This document shows, piece by piece, positions 26,184 through 36,967 of a stretch of DNA of 64,000 bases. The translations under genes and the position numbers were made by a program. Below the pieces are notes generated by a model. That model ran no database searches, had not been told where the DNA came from, and worked only from the letters and a program-made list of their open reading frames with translations. Source of the DNA: Paracoccus shanxieyensis (GTDB taxonomy: Bacteria; Pseudomonadota; Alphaproteobacteria; Rhodobacterales; Rhodobacteraceae); contig NZ_WMII01000015.1 in NCBI RefSeq assembly GCF_009711265.1, positions 1 to 64,000 on the forward strand. Reading direction: 5' to 3'. Within the stretch, counting starts at the first letter, position 1, and every line of letters starts with the position of its first letter.

Positions 26184-27122
26184 TCAGCGTGCGGCGGTCC
26201 AGCCCTTGTAATCACCGATATTGTCATGGGTGATCAGCTCGGGCTCCAGCAGCACCGTGTCGGGATCGGGGGTTTCGCCCTGCAGCGCCTTATAGCCCAT
26301 GTCCAGCGCCTGCCCCGCCATCGTATAGGGATCCTGCGAGGCCGAGGCCTTGATCAGCCCCTCGCCGGATTTCAGCTCGCCCTCGATATCGGGGGCGCCG
26401 TCGACGGCGGTGATGATGAACTCGGTCCGGCCCGCCTGCTTGGCGGCCAGCGCAAAGCCGATCGCGGTCGGGTCGTTGATCGCGAAGACGCCGTCGATCT
26501 TGTCAAAGCGCGTCAGCAGCGTCTGGCCGACATTCAGACCGCCATCGCGCGAGCCCTGCGCGTTCTGGTCGTCCGACAGGATCTTGATGTCGGGCGATTT
26601 CGCCAGCGCGTCCTTGCAGCCCTTCACCCGGTCAAGGATCGAGGAACTGGCCGGGCCGTTGACGATGACCACATCGCCCTTGCCGCCCAGCTGATCGACG
26701 ATATACTGGCAGGCCTTTTCCCCGGCCTGCACGTTGTTCGTCATCACCGTCACATCCGCGCCGGGTGCCGACACGTCAAAGGCCGCGACGATGACGCCCG
26801 CATCGCGCGCGCGCTTCACTGCGGGTGCGATGGCCGCCGCATCCACCGCGTTCAGCATGATGATATCCGTGCCCGCCGCGATGAAGCTGTCGATCTGGCT
26901 GGATTGCTTGTTCAGGTCGTAATCGGCCGAAACCGAGGTGACCTTGACGTCGGGATTGATCTTCTTGGCGGCGTCCTCGATCCCCTTGATCGTGGCGACG
27001 AAGAAGGGGTTGCCCAGCAGCCCGACCGAAATGCCGACGCTGTTGAGATCCTTGGCGGCAACCGGAACCGCCGAGACTGCCGCAAGCGCAAGCGCCGAGG
27101 CGAGGGTTTTCGTGAAACGCAT
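26184..27122 (-). CDS. Sugar ABC transporter substrate-binding protein (RbsB-like)
   Basis: The 312-residue protein has a signal peptide (MRFTKTLASALALAAVSAVP, cleavage near VAA-KDL). The mature protein is a type I periplasmic binding fold: GLLGNPFFVATIKGIEDAAK (about residues 35-54), QIDSFIAAGTDIIMLNAVDA, and GVFAINDPTAIGFALAAKQA (about 212-231). This cluster usually binds ribose, xylose, galactose or similar sugars. Given the downstream enzymes, a pentose such as L-ribose, L-arabinose or D-lyxose is expected. Confidence 0.88.
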   Translation of the reverse strand: MRFTKTLASALALAAVSAVPVAAKDLNSVGISVGLLGNPFFVATIKGIEDAAKKINPDVKVTSVSADYDLNKQSSQIDSFIAAGTDIIMLNAVDAAAIAPAVKRARDAGVIVAAFDVSAPGADVTVMTNNVQAGEKACQYIVDQLGGKGDVVIVNGPASSSILDRVKGCKDALAKSPDIKILSDDQNAQGSRDGGLNVGQTLLTRFDKIDGVFAINDPTAIGFALAAKQAGRTEFIITAVDGAPDIEGELKSGEGLIKASASQDPYTMAGQALDMGYKALQGETPDPDTVLLEPELITHDNIGDYKGWTAAR

Positions 27123-27155
27123 GGTATCCTCCCATTGATGCGTCTGTTCAGGAAA

Positions 27156-28124
27156 TCAGGTGCGGGCGCCGCCTTTCTGGCGGTAACGGTCCAGCGCCAC
27201 GGCGGCGATGATGACCAGACCCTTGACGATATATTGCCAGATGTCGCTGACCCCGATCAGGATCAGGCCATTGGACAGAACCGCGATGATCAGCGCACCG
27301 ATCAGCGTGCCCCAGATCGAGCCGATGCCGCCGACGAAACTGGTGCCGCCCAGAATGACAGCGGCGATGGCGTCCAGTTCATAGGCCTGACCCAGTTGCA
27401 GCCCGTTCGCCGCATAAAGCCGCGCCGCCGCCATCGCGCCGCCCAGCCCGGCAAACAACCCCGAGATGCCATAGACGAACAGCAGCACCAGCGACACCTT
27501 GATGCCGGTCAGGCGCGCGGCCTCGGGGTTGCCGCCGGTGGCATAGATCCATGTGCCCAGCACCGTGCGCTTCAGGATGAACCATGACAGCACGATCACG
27601 GCGGCGGCGATGATCGCCAGCCACGGAATGCCGAACAGGCTGCCATTGCCGATCACGTCGAATGGCAGATCGGCGTTGAAGACCGTCGTGTCATTGCCCA
27701 GCAGCCGCGCGATGCCCCTGACCGCCGTCAGCGACCCCAGCGTCACGATGAAGGGTGGCAATCGCAAGGCCGATATCAGGATGCCGTTGGCCAGCCCGCA
27801 GGCCAGCCCGATGCCCATGGCGGCGGGCACGCCCAGCCAGCCCACCTCGGGGATCAGCGACACGATCACCGCCACCATGGCCGAGGCCGCAAGGATCGAG
27901 CCGACTGACAGGTCGATGCCCCCCGTCAGGATCACGAAGGTCATCCCCGAGGCCAGCACGATATTGATCGACGCCTGCTGCGCCACGTTCGAGATGTTGC
28001 TGACGCTCATGAAGCGCCCGCTCATTAGTTCAAAGACCACGGCCAGCAGGATCAGGACCGGCAACATGCCGACCACGCTGATCATCGTGCGCAGGCGCTG
28101 GCTGGCGGGGGTTTGGTCGGTCAT
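27156..28124 (-). CDS. Sugar ABC transporter permease (RbsC-like)
   Basis: The 322-residue permease has about eight to ten hydrophobic helices and the family phrases GMTFVILTGGIDLSVGSILA (about residues 60-79), GLANGILISALRLPPFIVTL (about 110-129) and GGTSFVGGIGSIWGTLIGAL (about 259-278). It forms the membrane channel for the binding protein next to it. Its start overlaps the stop of the ATPase gene. Confidence 0.92.
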   Translation of the reverse strand: MTDQTPASQRLRTMISVVGMLPVLILLAVVFELMSGRFMSVSNISNVAQQASINIVLASGMTFVILTGGIDLSVGSILAASAMVAVIVSLIPEVGWLGVPAAMGIGLACGLANGILISALRLPPFIVTLGSLTAVRGIARLLGNDTTVFNADLPFDVIGNGSLFGIPWLAIIAAAVIVLSWFILKRTVLGTWIYATGGNPEAARLTGIKVSLVLLFVYGISGLFAGLGGAMAAARLYAANGLQLGQAYELDAIAAVILGGTSFVGGIGSIWGTLIGALIIAVLSNGLILIGVSDIWQYIVKGLVIIAAVALDRYRQKGGART

Positions 28125-29626
28125 CAGATCGCTCCTTCCGGCTGCCGGGCCGTCCCGGTCGACAGTTCCATAATGGCTTCCTGACTGATCGGGGCCGTGA
28201 CCTCTCCGGCGATATGGCCCTCGCGCATGACCAGCACGCGGTCGGCCACGCCGATGATCTCGGCCAGCTCGCTCGAGATCATGACGACGCCCACGCCGTT
28301 GCGGGCCAGCTGGTCGATCAGCTTGTAGATTTCAGATTTCGCGCCGACATCCACGCCGCGCGTCGGCTCGTCCAGAATGACGACCTTGGGGCCGGTTTCC
28401 AGCAGCCGCGCGATCAGCACCTTCTGCTGGTTGCCGCCCGACAGACCGCCGACGGGCATGCGCGCATTCGGGGCCTTGACCGCCAGCGCCTTGATCGCCG
28501 CGCCCGCCCGCCGCGCCGCCGCGCGGAAATCCAGCAGCCCCGCGCCCGAGGCATCCTGCGCAATCACGCCGATATTCACATTGTCGGAAATCGACATGTC
28601 CAGAAACAGCCCCAGCTTGGCGCGGTCCTCGGTCAGATAGGCGATGCCCGCATCCAAGGCGGCGCGCGGGGTCGATATGTCGATGTCACGGCCCTGCAAC
28701 GCCACACGGCCCCCGTCGCGCGCATCCGCGCCATAGATCAGCCGCGCCAGTTCCGTGCGCCCCGACCCCACCAGCCCGGCAATGCCCAGAACCTCGCCGG
28801 GATACAGATCGAAGGAACAGCCCTTGACCGGGCCGCCCGCCATGTCGCGCACCGACAGCAGCGGCGGGCCGGAATGATCGGGCGAAGCGACGTGCTGCTT
28901 TTTGTAAAAGCTGTCCAGATCGCGGCCGACCATCATCTGCACCAGTCGCTGCGCGGACAGGTCCGCTCGGTCCAGCGTGCCGATATACACCCCGTCGCGC
29001 AGCACCGAACAGCGGTCGGCCAGCGCATAGATCTCTTCCATGCGGTGGCTGATATAGATGATGGCGATGCCGTCGGCCTTCAGCTTGGCGATGACATCGA
29101 ACAGCCGCTCGGTTTCGCGGGCCGACAGCGATGTCGTGGGTTCGTCCATCACGATCAGCCGCGCATCCGTGGTCAGCGCGCGGGCGATTTCCACCATCTG
29201 CCGTTCGCCCAGCGACAGGGTTTCGACGCGGGAACGGGCGTTGAAGCCGACGCCCAGCCGGTCAAGGATCGCCTGCGCCCGCTTGCGGGTGGCCGCGGCA
29301 TCGACGACGCCGCGCGTGGCGATCTCCCGGCCCAGAAACATGTTCTGCGCCACGGTCAGGTTCGGCGCCAGCGACAGTTCCTGATAGATCACGGCGACCG
29401 CGCCCGCAGCCTCGGCCTGCGGCTTGCCTTCGATGGTGATCTGGCCGCCGGGATCGGCCTTGTAGGCCCCGGACAGGATCTTCATCAGCGTCGATTTGCC
29501 CGCACCGTTTTCGCCCATCAGCGCGTGCAATTCGCCGGGCAGCACGGTCAGGCTGACATCGCGCAGCGCCTTGACCGGGCCGAAGGTCTTCGAGATGTTG
29601 CGCATTTCCAGAATTGGGGCGGTCAT
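28124..29626 (-). CDS. Sugar ABC transporter ATP-binding protein (RbsA-like, two ATPase domains)
   Basis: The 500-residue protein has two ABC cassettes. The first has Walker [13 protein letters not shown] (about residues 38-49), signature [15 protein letters not shown] and Walker [12 protein letters not shown]. The second has a degenerate P-loop [19 protein letters not shown], signature [15 protein letters not shown] and [14 protein letters not shown]. This double layout is standard for carbohydrate importers of the RbsA/XylG/MglA class. It overlaps the DeoR regulator gene upstream by four bases. Confidence 0.93.
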   Translation of the reverse strand: MTAPILEMRNISKTFGPVKALRDVSLTVLPGELHALMGENGAGKSTLMKILSGAYKADPGGQITIEGKPQAEAAGAVAVIYQELSLAPNLTVAQNMFLGREIATRGVVDAAATRKRAQAILDRLGVGFNARSRVETLSLGERQMVEIARALTTDARLIVMDEPTTSLSARETERLFDVIAKLKADGIAIIYISHRMEEIYALADRCSVLRDGVYIGTLDRADLSAQRLVQMMVGRDLDSFYKKQHVASPDHSGPPLLSVRDMAGGPVKGCSFDLYPGEVLGIAGLVGSGRTELARLIYGADARDGGRVALQGRDIDISTPRAALDAGIAYLTEDRAKLGLFLDMSISDNVNIGVIAQDASGAGLLDFRAAARRAGAAIKALAVKAPNARMPVGGLSGGNQQKVLIARLLETGPKVVILDEPTRGVDVGAKSEIYKLIDQLARNGVGVVMISSELAEIIGVADRVLVMREGHIAGEVTAPISQEAIMELSTGTARQPEGAI

Positions 29627-30396
29627 TGTTCCCTCTCGATCCGGGCGATGACGATTTCGACGCCCGCGCGTTCCAGCATGCGGGCATGGGCGTCCGACAG
29701 CCCGTGATCGGTCACCACGCGCGAGATGCGCGAAAACGGCAGCGACACGGTGGGCGGGCGGACGTTGAATTTCCGGCTGTCGGCCAGCAGGATCACTTCC
29801 GAGACCACGCTGCTCATCTCATCGGTCAGGCGCACCAGCAGCGGGTGCTGTTCAAGGATGCCGTGTTCGCTGATCCCCAGCGCGCCGACGAAGAACTGCG
29901 CCGCGAAAAAGCGGTCGCGGGGCGCGGTCGGGTCGTAAAGAATGCCCGGATCGCGGTGCAGATCGCCGCCACCCACCGTCAGTTGGCAGGTGCCGTTTTC
30001 CGCCAGCCACGCGGCCAGCGGCATGGAATGGGTAAAGACGCGCAGGTTGCGGTCGGCGATGCGGCAGCCGAAGTGAAAGCAGGTCGAGCCGCCGTGAATG
30101 ATGATCGAACTGCCGTCCTGCACCAGCTTTTCCGCCTCACGGGCGATGGCGCGCTTGGCATCTACGGCGATGTCGCGGTTCTCGACGAAGGGCAGCGACG
30201 CGGTGCGCCCGTTGCGTTCCACCGCCGCCACGCCGCCATAGACCTTGCGCGCCCGGCCCGCCTCGTTCAGCTTTTCGATGTCGCGCCGGATCGTTGCGCC
30301 CGATACGCCGATCAGATGCTGAAGATCGCGCACGGATGCGAAAGGTCGCGCATCCAGCAACGAGACAATCCTGTCCTGTCGGTCGGAATCGTTCAC
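29623..30396 (-). CDS. DeoR-family transcriptional regulator of the pentose operon
   Basis: The 257-residue protein has an N-terminal helix-turn-helix ([20 protein letters not shown], then [20 protein letters not shown], about residues 5-45) and a DeoR sensor domain with [14 protein letters not shown] and [16 protein letters not shown], which binds a phosphorylated sugar. The first in-frame ATG is far upstream; I chose the GTG at 30396 because GGGGAGGG lies five bases before it. It is the first gene of the operon and likely represses its own promoter until the sugar phosphate appears. Confidence 0.85.
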   Translation of the reverse strand: MNDSDRQDRIVSLLDARPFASVRDLQHLIGVSGATIRRDIEKLNEAGRARKVYGGVAAVERNGRTASLPFVENRDIAVDAKRAIAREAEKLVQDGSSIIIHGGSTCFHFGCRIADRNLRVFTHSMPLAAWLAENGTCQLTVGGGDLHRDPGILYDPTAPRDRFFAAQFFVGALGISEHGILEQHPLLVRLTDEMSSVVSEVILLADSRKFNVRPPTVSLPFSRISRVVTDHGLSDAHARMLERAGVEIVIARIEREQ

Positions 30397-30689
30397 CACG
30401 CCCTCCCCTGCGCTTAGAACTGCAGTGAACTTGGCATGAGTCGCGACATTCTGTAAATACTTTTTCATTTGCTGCGCATGTTGCGTCGCAGCATGACAAA
30501 GTTCGCGCGCAGCATCGGATGATGGCGACGTCCCGCGATGACGGCATCGCTGCCGCCGGATCGGGCAGCGACGCGGCGTGACGCATGGCAAGGGTTGAAA
30601 TGATCCGGGCCACGGCCAATTCTGGGGATATGGACCTTCGCTGCGATGCCCCACCCCTGGCCGCCCCGCCGCCCCCGCCCGCGCAGGGG

Positions 30690-31364
30690 ATGAGCCTGAC
30701 CCCGGAACTGGTCGCCCTGACCATCCGGCCCGAGCCGGACCTTGGCCCGGAACCCGGCTGGACCGAACTGACACCCCCGCAGCTGGATGCGCTGGCCGCG
30801 CAATACGACGCGGAATGCGGCGATGATCCGCTGTGGGTCTTTGCCTATGGTTCGCTGATCTGGAAGCCGGATTTCGACGCCGAGGAACATCTGCGCGCCA
30901 GCGCCTGGGGCTGGCATCGCAGTTTCTGCCTGAAGATGCACCGCTGGCGCGGCTCGCCGCAGCAACTGGGGCTGAAGATGGCGCTGGAACGAGGCGGGCG
31001 CTGCGACGGGGTGATCTACCGCGTCCGCGCGCTGGACCGGCTGGCGCAGATCCGCCGGATGCTGGAGCGCGAGATCCGGTATCACGAAAACCGCGCCATG
31101 GTGCGCTGGATCACGGTGCGCACCGAACGCGGGCCGATCCGCGTGCTGGTCTTCTGGGCCGGGCCCAAGGGCGAACGGATCCTCAGCCGCCTGCCCCTGC
31201 GCGATGTGGCGCATATCCTTGCCCGCGCCTGTGGCCCTGCGGGATCCTGCGCGGAATATCTGTTCAACACTGTGCTGCACCTGCGGGATTTCGGCATTCA
31301 GGACCGCAACCTGTGGGCATTGCAGGACATGGTTGCTGAAGAAATCCGGGCGCTGAACGAATAG
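30690..31364 (+). CDS. Glutathione-specific gamma-glutamylcyclotransferase (ChaC-like)
   Basis: ChaC enzymes break down glutathione to 5-oxoproline and Cys-Gly. The signature VFAYGSLIWKPDF (substrate-binding YGSLIW) lies about 50 residues after the chosen start MSLTPELVALTIRPEPDLGP. The conserved EREIRYHENRAMVRWITV region contains the catalytic Glu area. The start at 30690 matches the usual family N-terminus; in-frame starts at 30585 and 30630 would add a proline-rich extension (PPLAAPPPPPAQG). A GC hairpin (about 31362-31387) lies between this gene and the convergent dioxygenase. Confidence 0.85.
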   Translation: MSLTPELVALTIRPEPDLGPEPGWTELTPPQLDALAAQYDAECGDDPLWVFAYGSLIWKPDFDAEEHLRASAWGWHRSFCLKMHRWRGSPQQLGLKMALERGGRCDGVIYRVRALDRLAQIRRMLEREIRYHENRAMVRWITVRTERGPIRVLVFWAGPKGERILSRLPLRDVAHILARACGPAGSCAEYLFNTVLHLRDFGIQDRNLWALQDMVAEEIRALNE

Positions 31365-31394
31365 GGCCGCCGTTCATCCCGGCGGCCCCATCTG

Positions 31395-32339
<945 letters not shown>

Positions 32340-32475
32340 GATGCGCCTCCTTTCGTTGCAGCCAATATCGCCCCCCGCCCGCGTTTTCGCCACCGGCGCG
32401 ACGACGAACCTTGTGTTCGGCACAGGCGAACGGCCAGCACTGGCGCGGACGGTTGGCAAAGCCTATCTTCTGCCC

Positions 32476-33402
32476 ATGCGATACGAACTGAACGACCTTG
32501 AAACCTTTCTGACCGTTCTGGAACTGGGCACGGTGACCGCCGCCGCCGCGCGGCTGAACCTGTCCAAATCCGTGGTCAGCAAGCGCATTTCCGATCTTGA
32601 GGCCACGCTGGGCGCGGCGCTGTTCCGGCGCAATGCCGGGCGCATCATCCCGACCGAGGCGGCCCAGCATCTGGCCGAACGCCTGCGCCCGGCGCTGGCG
32701 GAACTGGTCGCGGCCACCGAAAGCACCGCCTGGGACATGGACGGGCTTCAGCCCTTGCGCGGCGCGCTGTCGATCTCGGCCCCGATGAGCTTTGGCATCA
32801 TGCATCTGGGCCCGATCATCGCGCGGTTTGCCGCCCAGAACCCGGAACTGGACATCAGCGTCGATTATGACGACCGCACCCGCGATCTGGCCCGCGAAGG
32901 CTTCGACATCGGTATCCGCATCGGTAAGCCCCGCGACAAGGCCCTGATGCAGCGCAAGCTGTGCGAGGATGAGGGCGTGCCCTGCGCCAGCCCCGCCTAT
33001 CTGGCCGCCCACGGTCAGCCGCACAGCATGACCGACCTGCGCGATCATCACGTCATCAGCTACAGCCATGTCCCGAACAATCAGGTCTGGCAGTTTCAGG
33101 ACCATGAGCGGTTCGTATCGCCCATGGTCAACAGCCGCATCTCGCTGAACAATGGCGAGGCGATCCGCGAAATGGCCCTGCAGGGGCTGGGTCTGGCCAT
33201 GCTGCCGGGCTTCATCGTCGCGGCTGAAATCGCCTCGGGGCGGCTGGTGCGGGTGCTGACCGATTATCCCACCCGGCGGCTGCCCATCGTGGCGGTCTGG
33301 CCGCCCGTTTCGCCGATGCCCGCAAAGCTGCGACGTTTCGTCGACCATGTGGCATCCGAACTGAAGAACCCGCCTTGGCAGGTGGGCAAGGAGACATCAT
33401 GA
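32476..33402 (+). CDS. LysR-family transcriptional regulator
   Basis: The 308-residue protein starts MRYELNDLETFLTVLELGTV with the LysR winged helix (AAARLNLSKSVVSKRISDLE, about residues 22-41) and a periplasmic-binding-like effector domain. The stop overlaps the start of the LLM oxidoreductase, so the two are co-transcribed, and the VOC dioxygenase gene is divergent. It probably controls both; the effector is likely an aromatic or quinone compound, which is inference. Confidence 0.9.
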   Translation: MRYELNDLETFLTVLELGTVTAAAARLNLSKSVVSKRISDLEATLGAALFRRNAGRIIPTEAAQHLAERLRPALAELVAATESTAWDMDGLQPLRGALSISAPMSFGIMHLGPIIARFAAQNPELDISVDYDDRTRDLAREGFDIGIRIGKPRDKALMQRKLCEDEGVPCASPAYLAAHGQPHSMTDLRDHHVISYSHVPNNQVWQFQDHERFVSPMVNSRISLNNGEAIREMALQGLGLAMLPGFIVAAEIASGRLVRVLTDYPTRRLPIVAVWPPVSPMPAKLRRFVDHVASELKNPPWQVGKETS

Positions 33403-34418
33403 AAAACATCGGCTTTCTGTCCTTTGGCCATTGGTCGAACGATCCCGGATCGGCCACGCGCAGCGCGCAGGACGTGCTGCAGCAATCCATCGAGCTTGCC
33501 ATCGCCGCCGAAGAACTGGGCGCGGATGGCGCCTATTTCCGCGTGCATCACTTCGCCCGCCAGCTTGGCTCGCCCTTCCCGCTGCTGGCGGCGGTCGGCA
33601 CCCGCACCAGCCGGATCGAGATCGGCACCGCCGTCATCGACATGCGCTATGAAAACCCGCTTTACATGGCCGAGGATGCCGGCGCCGCCGATCTGATCGC
33701 GAACGGGCGGCTGCAGCTTGGCATCTCGCGCGGGTCACCCGAACAGGTGATCGACGGCTGGCGCTATTTCGGCTATCAACCGGCCGAAGGCGAAAGCGAT
33801 GCCGACATGGCGCGTCGCCATGCCGAGGTGTTTCTGAACGTGATCGAAGGCAAGGGCTTTGCAGAACCGAACCCCCGCCCGATGTTTCCCAATCCGCCCG
33901 GCCTGTTGCGGCTGGAACCGCATGCGCCGGGTCTGCGTCAGCGCATCTGGTGGGGCGCGTCCTCGAACGCCACGGCGAAATGGGCGGCCAGTCAGGGGAT
34001 GAACCTGCAAAGCTCGACCCTCAAGGACGACGAGAACGGCAAGCCGTTCCACGTCCAGCAGGCCGAACAGATCCGCATCTATCGTCAGGCATGGGCCGAA
34101 CACGGCCACCCGCACACGCCCCGCGTCTCGGTCAGCCGCTCGATCTTTCCGATCGTCAGCGATACCGACCGGCAGTATTTCGGACGCGGCGGCAAGGAAC
34201 AGGATCAGGTCGGCGTCATCGACAAGACCCGCGCCATCTTCGGCCGCGGCTTCACCGGCGAACCTGACCAGCTTATCAAGGAATTGCAGGCCGATGAGGC
34301 GATTGCCGAAGCCGATACCCTGCTGCTGACCGTGCCGAACCAGCTGGGCGTGGATTACAATGCCCATCTGATCGGCTCTATCCTGAAACATGTCGCCCCC
34401 GGACTGGGCTGGCGCTGA
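33399..34418 (+). CDS. LLM-class flavin-dependent oxidoreductase
   Basis: The 339-residue protein has the bacterial-luciferase-like (beta/alpha)8 fold: MKNIGFLSFGHWSNDPGSAT at the start, GADGAYFRVHHFARQLGSPF (about residues 42-61), IEIGTAVIDMRYENPLYMAE and LQLGISRGSPEQVI. It would use FMNH2 for a monooxygenase or reductase reaction. AGGAGA-type sequence (AAGGAGAC) precedes the ATG, which lies inside the LysR stop. The substrate is not readable from sequence. Confidence 0.88.
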   Translation: MKNIGFLSFGHWSNDPGSATRSAQDVLQQSIELAIAAEELGADGAYFRVHHFARQLGSPFPLLAAVGTRTSRIEIGTAVIDMRYENPLYMAEDAGAADLIANGRLQLGISRGSPEQVIDGWRYFGYQPAEGESDADMARRHAEVFLNVIEGKGFAEPNPRPMFPNPPGLLRLEPHAPGLRQRIWWGASSNATAKWAASQGMNLQSSTLKDDENGKPFHVQQAEQIRIYRQAWAEHGHPHTPRVSVSRSIFPIVSDTDRQYFGRGGKEQDQVGVIDKTRAIFGRGFTGEPDQLIKELQADEAIAEADTLLLTVPNQLGVDYNAHLIGSILKHVAPGLGWR

Positions 34419-34436
34419 CACCAAGAAAGGGCGGCC

Positions 34437-36209
34437 ATGGCTGTAACAGAAGCGGCCGAGGCCGCCCATCAGGGCGGCGCAAGCATCGAAAGCGCGGTGA
34501 TCCTGCTGGCAGCAGCGGTGATTTTCGTGCCGCTGTTCCGGCGGCTGGGCCTTGGCTCGGTGCTGGGCTATCTGGCGGGCGGGCTGGCCATCGGCCCCTT
34601 CGGCCTTGGGCTGTTCGGCGACCCGCAGGCGATCATCCATTTCGCCGAACTGGGCGTGGTGCTGTTCCTGTTCGTCATCGGGCTGGAAATGCAGCCCTCG
34701 CGTCTGTGGTCCATGCGCGGCGAGATCTTCGGCCTTGGCCTTGCGCAGGTGGCGCTGGCCATTGGCGTCTTAACCTGCGTCGGGCTGGCGCTTGGCTTTC
34801 CCGTCGCCTCCAGCTTCGTCGCGGGTACGGGCTTCGTGCTGACCTCGACCGCGATCGTGATGCAGATGCTGGATGAACGCCGGCAGATGGCACTGCCCAA
34901 GGGTCGCCGCATCATCGCGATCCTGCTGCTGGAAGACCTCGCCATCGTGCCCTTGCTGGCGCTGGTGGTGTTTCTCGCCCCCGGCGGCCCCGAGGTGACG
35001 CTGCCCGAACGCCTGACCAGCGTGGCGATCGGCCTTGGCGCCATTGCGGCACTGGTCGTGGCGGGCCGCTATCTGCTGAACCCGATGTTCGGCCTGCTGG
35101 CCCGCTTCGGCGGACGCGAGATGATGACGGCCGCCGCCCTTCTGGTCGTGCTGGGTGCTGCGATCCTGATGCAGGCGGGCGGGCTCTCCATGGCCATGGG
35201 CGCTTTCCTTGCCGGTGTGCTTCTCTCGGAATCGACCTTCCGCCACCAGCTCGAGGCCGATATCGAACCCTTCCGCGGCCTGCTGCTGGGCCTGTTCTTC
35301 CTTGGCGTCGGCATGGCGGTGGATCTGGACATCATCGCGCAGAACTGGGCGCTGATCGCCATCTGCGTGCCCGCCTACATGATCCTGAAAATGGGCGTCA
35401 TCTACATCGTCGCGCGCCTCTTCCGCGCCAGCGGGTCCGAGGCGCTGGAACGCGCCGTCCTCATGGCACAGGGCGGCGAATTCGCCTTCGTGCTTTATGC
35501 GGCGGCAATGGGCGTGGGCATCATCTCGGAACAGGAAAACGCCGTGCTGACGGCCATCGTCATCGTCTCGATGGTGCTGACGCCGCTGATGATCATCCTG
35601 CATGACCGGCTGGCGCCCAAGCCCAAGGTCTCGCTCGACGGGGTCGAGGCGGCCCATGACCTCAACGCCCGCGTGCTGATGATCGGATTTGGCCGCATGG
35701 GCCAGATCATCAGCCAGCCGCTGATCGCCCGCGGCCATTCGCTGTCCATCATCGAAAAAGACCCGCAAACCATCCGCGATGCCGATGAATTCGGCTTCAA
35801 GGTCTGGTATGGCGACGGCGCAAGGCTTGATGTGCTGCACGCGGCGGGCGCGGCCAATGCCAGCCTGATCGTGGCCGTGGCGGGCGACAAGGACGCGGTG
35901 ACGCGCATCGTCGAACTGGCCAAGCACGAATTCCCGCTGGTCCCGGTCATCGCCCGCGCCTTCGACCGCGAACACGCGCTGGAACTGGTCAAGGCCGGGG
36001 CCGATTTCCAGCTGCGCGAGGTGCTGGAAAGCGCCTTCGCCCTGGGCCGCGAGGCGCTGGAACGTCTGGGCGACAGCCCCGAAGACATCGACGACGTCAT
36101 GGATGCGATCCGCGACCGCGACATGGAACGCTTCCAGATGGAATGCGTGGGCGGCATCTTTGCGGGCCGCGACCTGCTGCTCAGCAACCGCCAATCGACC
36201 GGGCACTGA
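34437..36209 (+). CDS. Monovalent cation:proton antiporter-2 (KefB/KefC-type)
   Basis: The 590-residue protein has about 12-13 hydrophobic helices, with the CPA2 signatures LGSVLGYLAGGLAIGPFGLG (about residues 40-59), ELGVVLFLFVIGLEMQPSRL and LEDLAIVPLLALVVFL, then a C-terminal TrkA-N (RCK) domain starting RVLMIGFGRMGQIISQPLIA (about 413-432), whose GFGRMG binds NAD(H). It exchanges K+ (or Na+) for protons. The location next to kdpED-like regulators and kup makes this a small potassium-handling cluster. Confidence 0.9.
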   Translation: MAVTEAAEAAHQGGASIESAVILLAAAVIFVPLFRRLGLGSVLGYLAGGLAIGPFGLGLFGDPQAIIHFAELGVVLFLFVIGLEMQPSRLWSMRGEIFGLGLAQVALAIGVLTCVGLALGFPVASSFVAGTGFVLTSTAIVMQMLDERRQMALPKGRRIIAILLLEDLAIVPLLALVVFLAPGGPEVTLPERLTSVAIGLGAIAALVVAGRYLLNPMFGLLARFGGREMMTAAALLVVLGAAILMQAGGLSMAMGAFLAGVLLSESTFRHQLEADIEPFRGLLLGLFFLGVGMAVDLDIIAQNWALIAICVPAYMILKMGVIYIVARLFRASGSEALERAVLMAQGGEFAFVLYAAAMGVGIISEQENAVLTAIVIVSMVLTPLMIILHDRLAPKPKVSLDGVEAAHDLNARVLMIGFGRMGQIISQPLIARGHSLSIIEKDPQTIRDADEFGFKVWYGDGARLDVLHAAGAANASLIVAVAGDKDAVTRIVELAKHEFPLVPVIARAFDREHALELVKAGADFQLREVLESAFALGREALERLGDSPEDIDDVMDAIRDRDMERFQMECVGGIFAGRDLLLSNRQSTGH

Positions 36210-36253
36210 CGCGACCGCGCATCGGTTTCTCTGTTCTGCAAATACTCAGAAAG

Positions 36254-36275
36254 CCGCGCCCGAACCGGCGCGGCC
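36254..36275. terminator. Hairpin between convergent antiporter and kdpE genes
   Basis: GCCGCGCC and GGCGCGGC form an 8-bp stem with a six-base loop. Rightward it is followed by CTCTCAT and leftward by TTTCTGAG, so it could end leftward transcription of kdpED better than rightward transcription of the antiporter. Confidence 0.5.
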
Positions 36276-36277
36276 TC

Positions 36278-36967
36278 TCATCCCTCGACCGGCTGCGCCC
36301 AGCGATAGCCGATGCCCGGCTCGGTCAGGATCAGCGCGGGACGGGCCGGATCGGCCTCCAGCTTCTGGCGCAACTGCCCGACAAAGACCCGCAGATAGGG
36401 CACGTCATCGACATGCGCCGGACCCCAGACCTGCTGCAACAGCTTGCGATGCGTCATCACCCGGCCGGGATTCGAGGCCAGCGCCGCCAGCAGGTCGAAC
36501 TCCTTGGGCGTCAGGCGCAGCGCCTCGCCGTCGCGGCTGACCTGATGGGCGGCAAGGTCGATGGTCACGCCATCCTGCGCGATCACCTCTGCCCGCGCCG
36601 GGCGGCGCAGGCGCAGGCTGACGCGCAGCCGTGCCAGCAACTCGCCGATGCCAAAGGGCTTGGCCACGAAATCATCCGCCCCCAGATCCAGCGCCATGAT
36701 CTTTTCCATCTCCTGATCATGCGCCGACAGCACGATCACCGGCAGATCGTGGCGCTGGCGCAGCCGCTCGATCACCTCCTTGCCGTTCATGTCGGGCAGG
36801 CCCAGATCAAGGATCATCAGATCGGGCCGATGCGCGGCCAGACGCTCCAGCGCCTCATGCCCATTGGCGGCCAGCAGCGTGTCATAGCCCGCAGCAGTCA
36901 GCGCATGACCCAGAAAGCGCTGGATCTGCGGCTCGTCATCGACGATCAGGATGGTCTGACGGCTCAT
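36278..36967 (-). CDS. kdpE: Response regulator, OmpR/KdpE type
   Basis: The 229-residue protein has a receiver domain (ILIVDDEPQIQRFLGHALTA at the start, phospho-acceptor Asp in LMILDLGLPDMNG about residues 51-63) and a winged-helix domain ending near YLRVFVGQLRQKLEADPARP and GIGYRWAQP. It is nearest to KdpE in style. It overlaps the histidine kinase gene by four bases. No kdpFABC genes are nearby; kup is divergent from kdpD and is the obvious candidate target. Confidence 0.88.
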   Translation of the reverse strand: MSRQTILIVDDEPQIQRFLGHALTAAGYDTLLAANGHEALERLAAHRPDLMILDLGLPDMNGKEVIERLRQRHDLPVIVLSAHDQEMEKIMALDLGADDFVAKPFGIGELLARLRVSLRLRRPARAEVIAQDGVTIDLAAHQVSRDGEALRLTPKEFDLLAALASNPGRVMTHRKLLQQVWGPAHVDDVPYLRVFVGQLRQKLEADPARPALILTEPGIGYRWAQPVEG

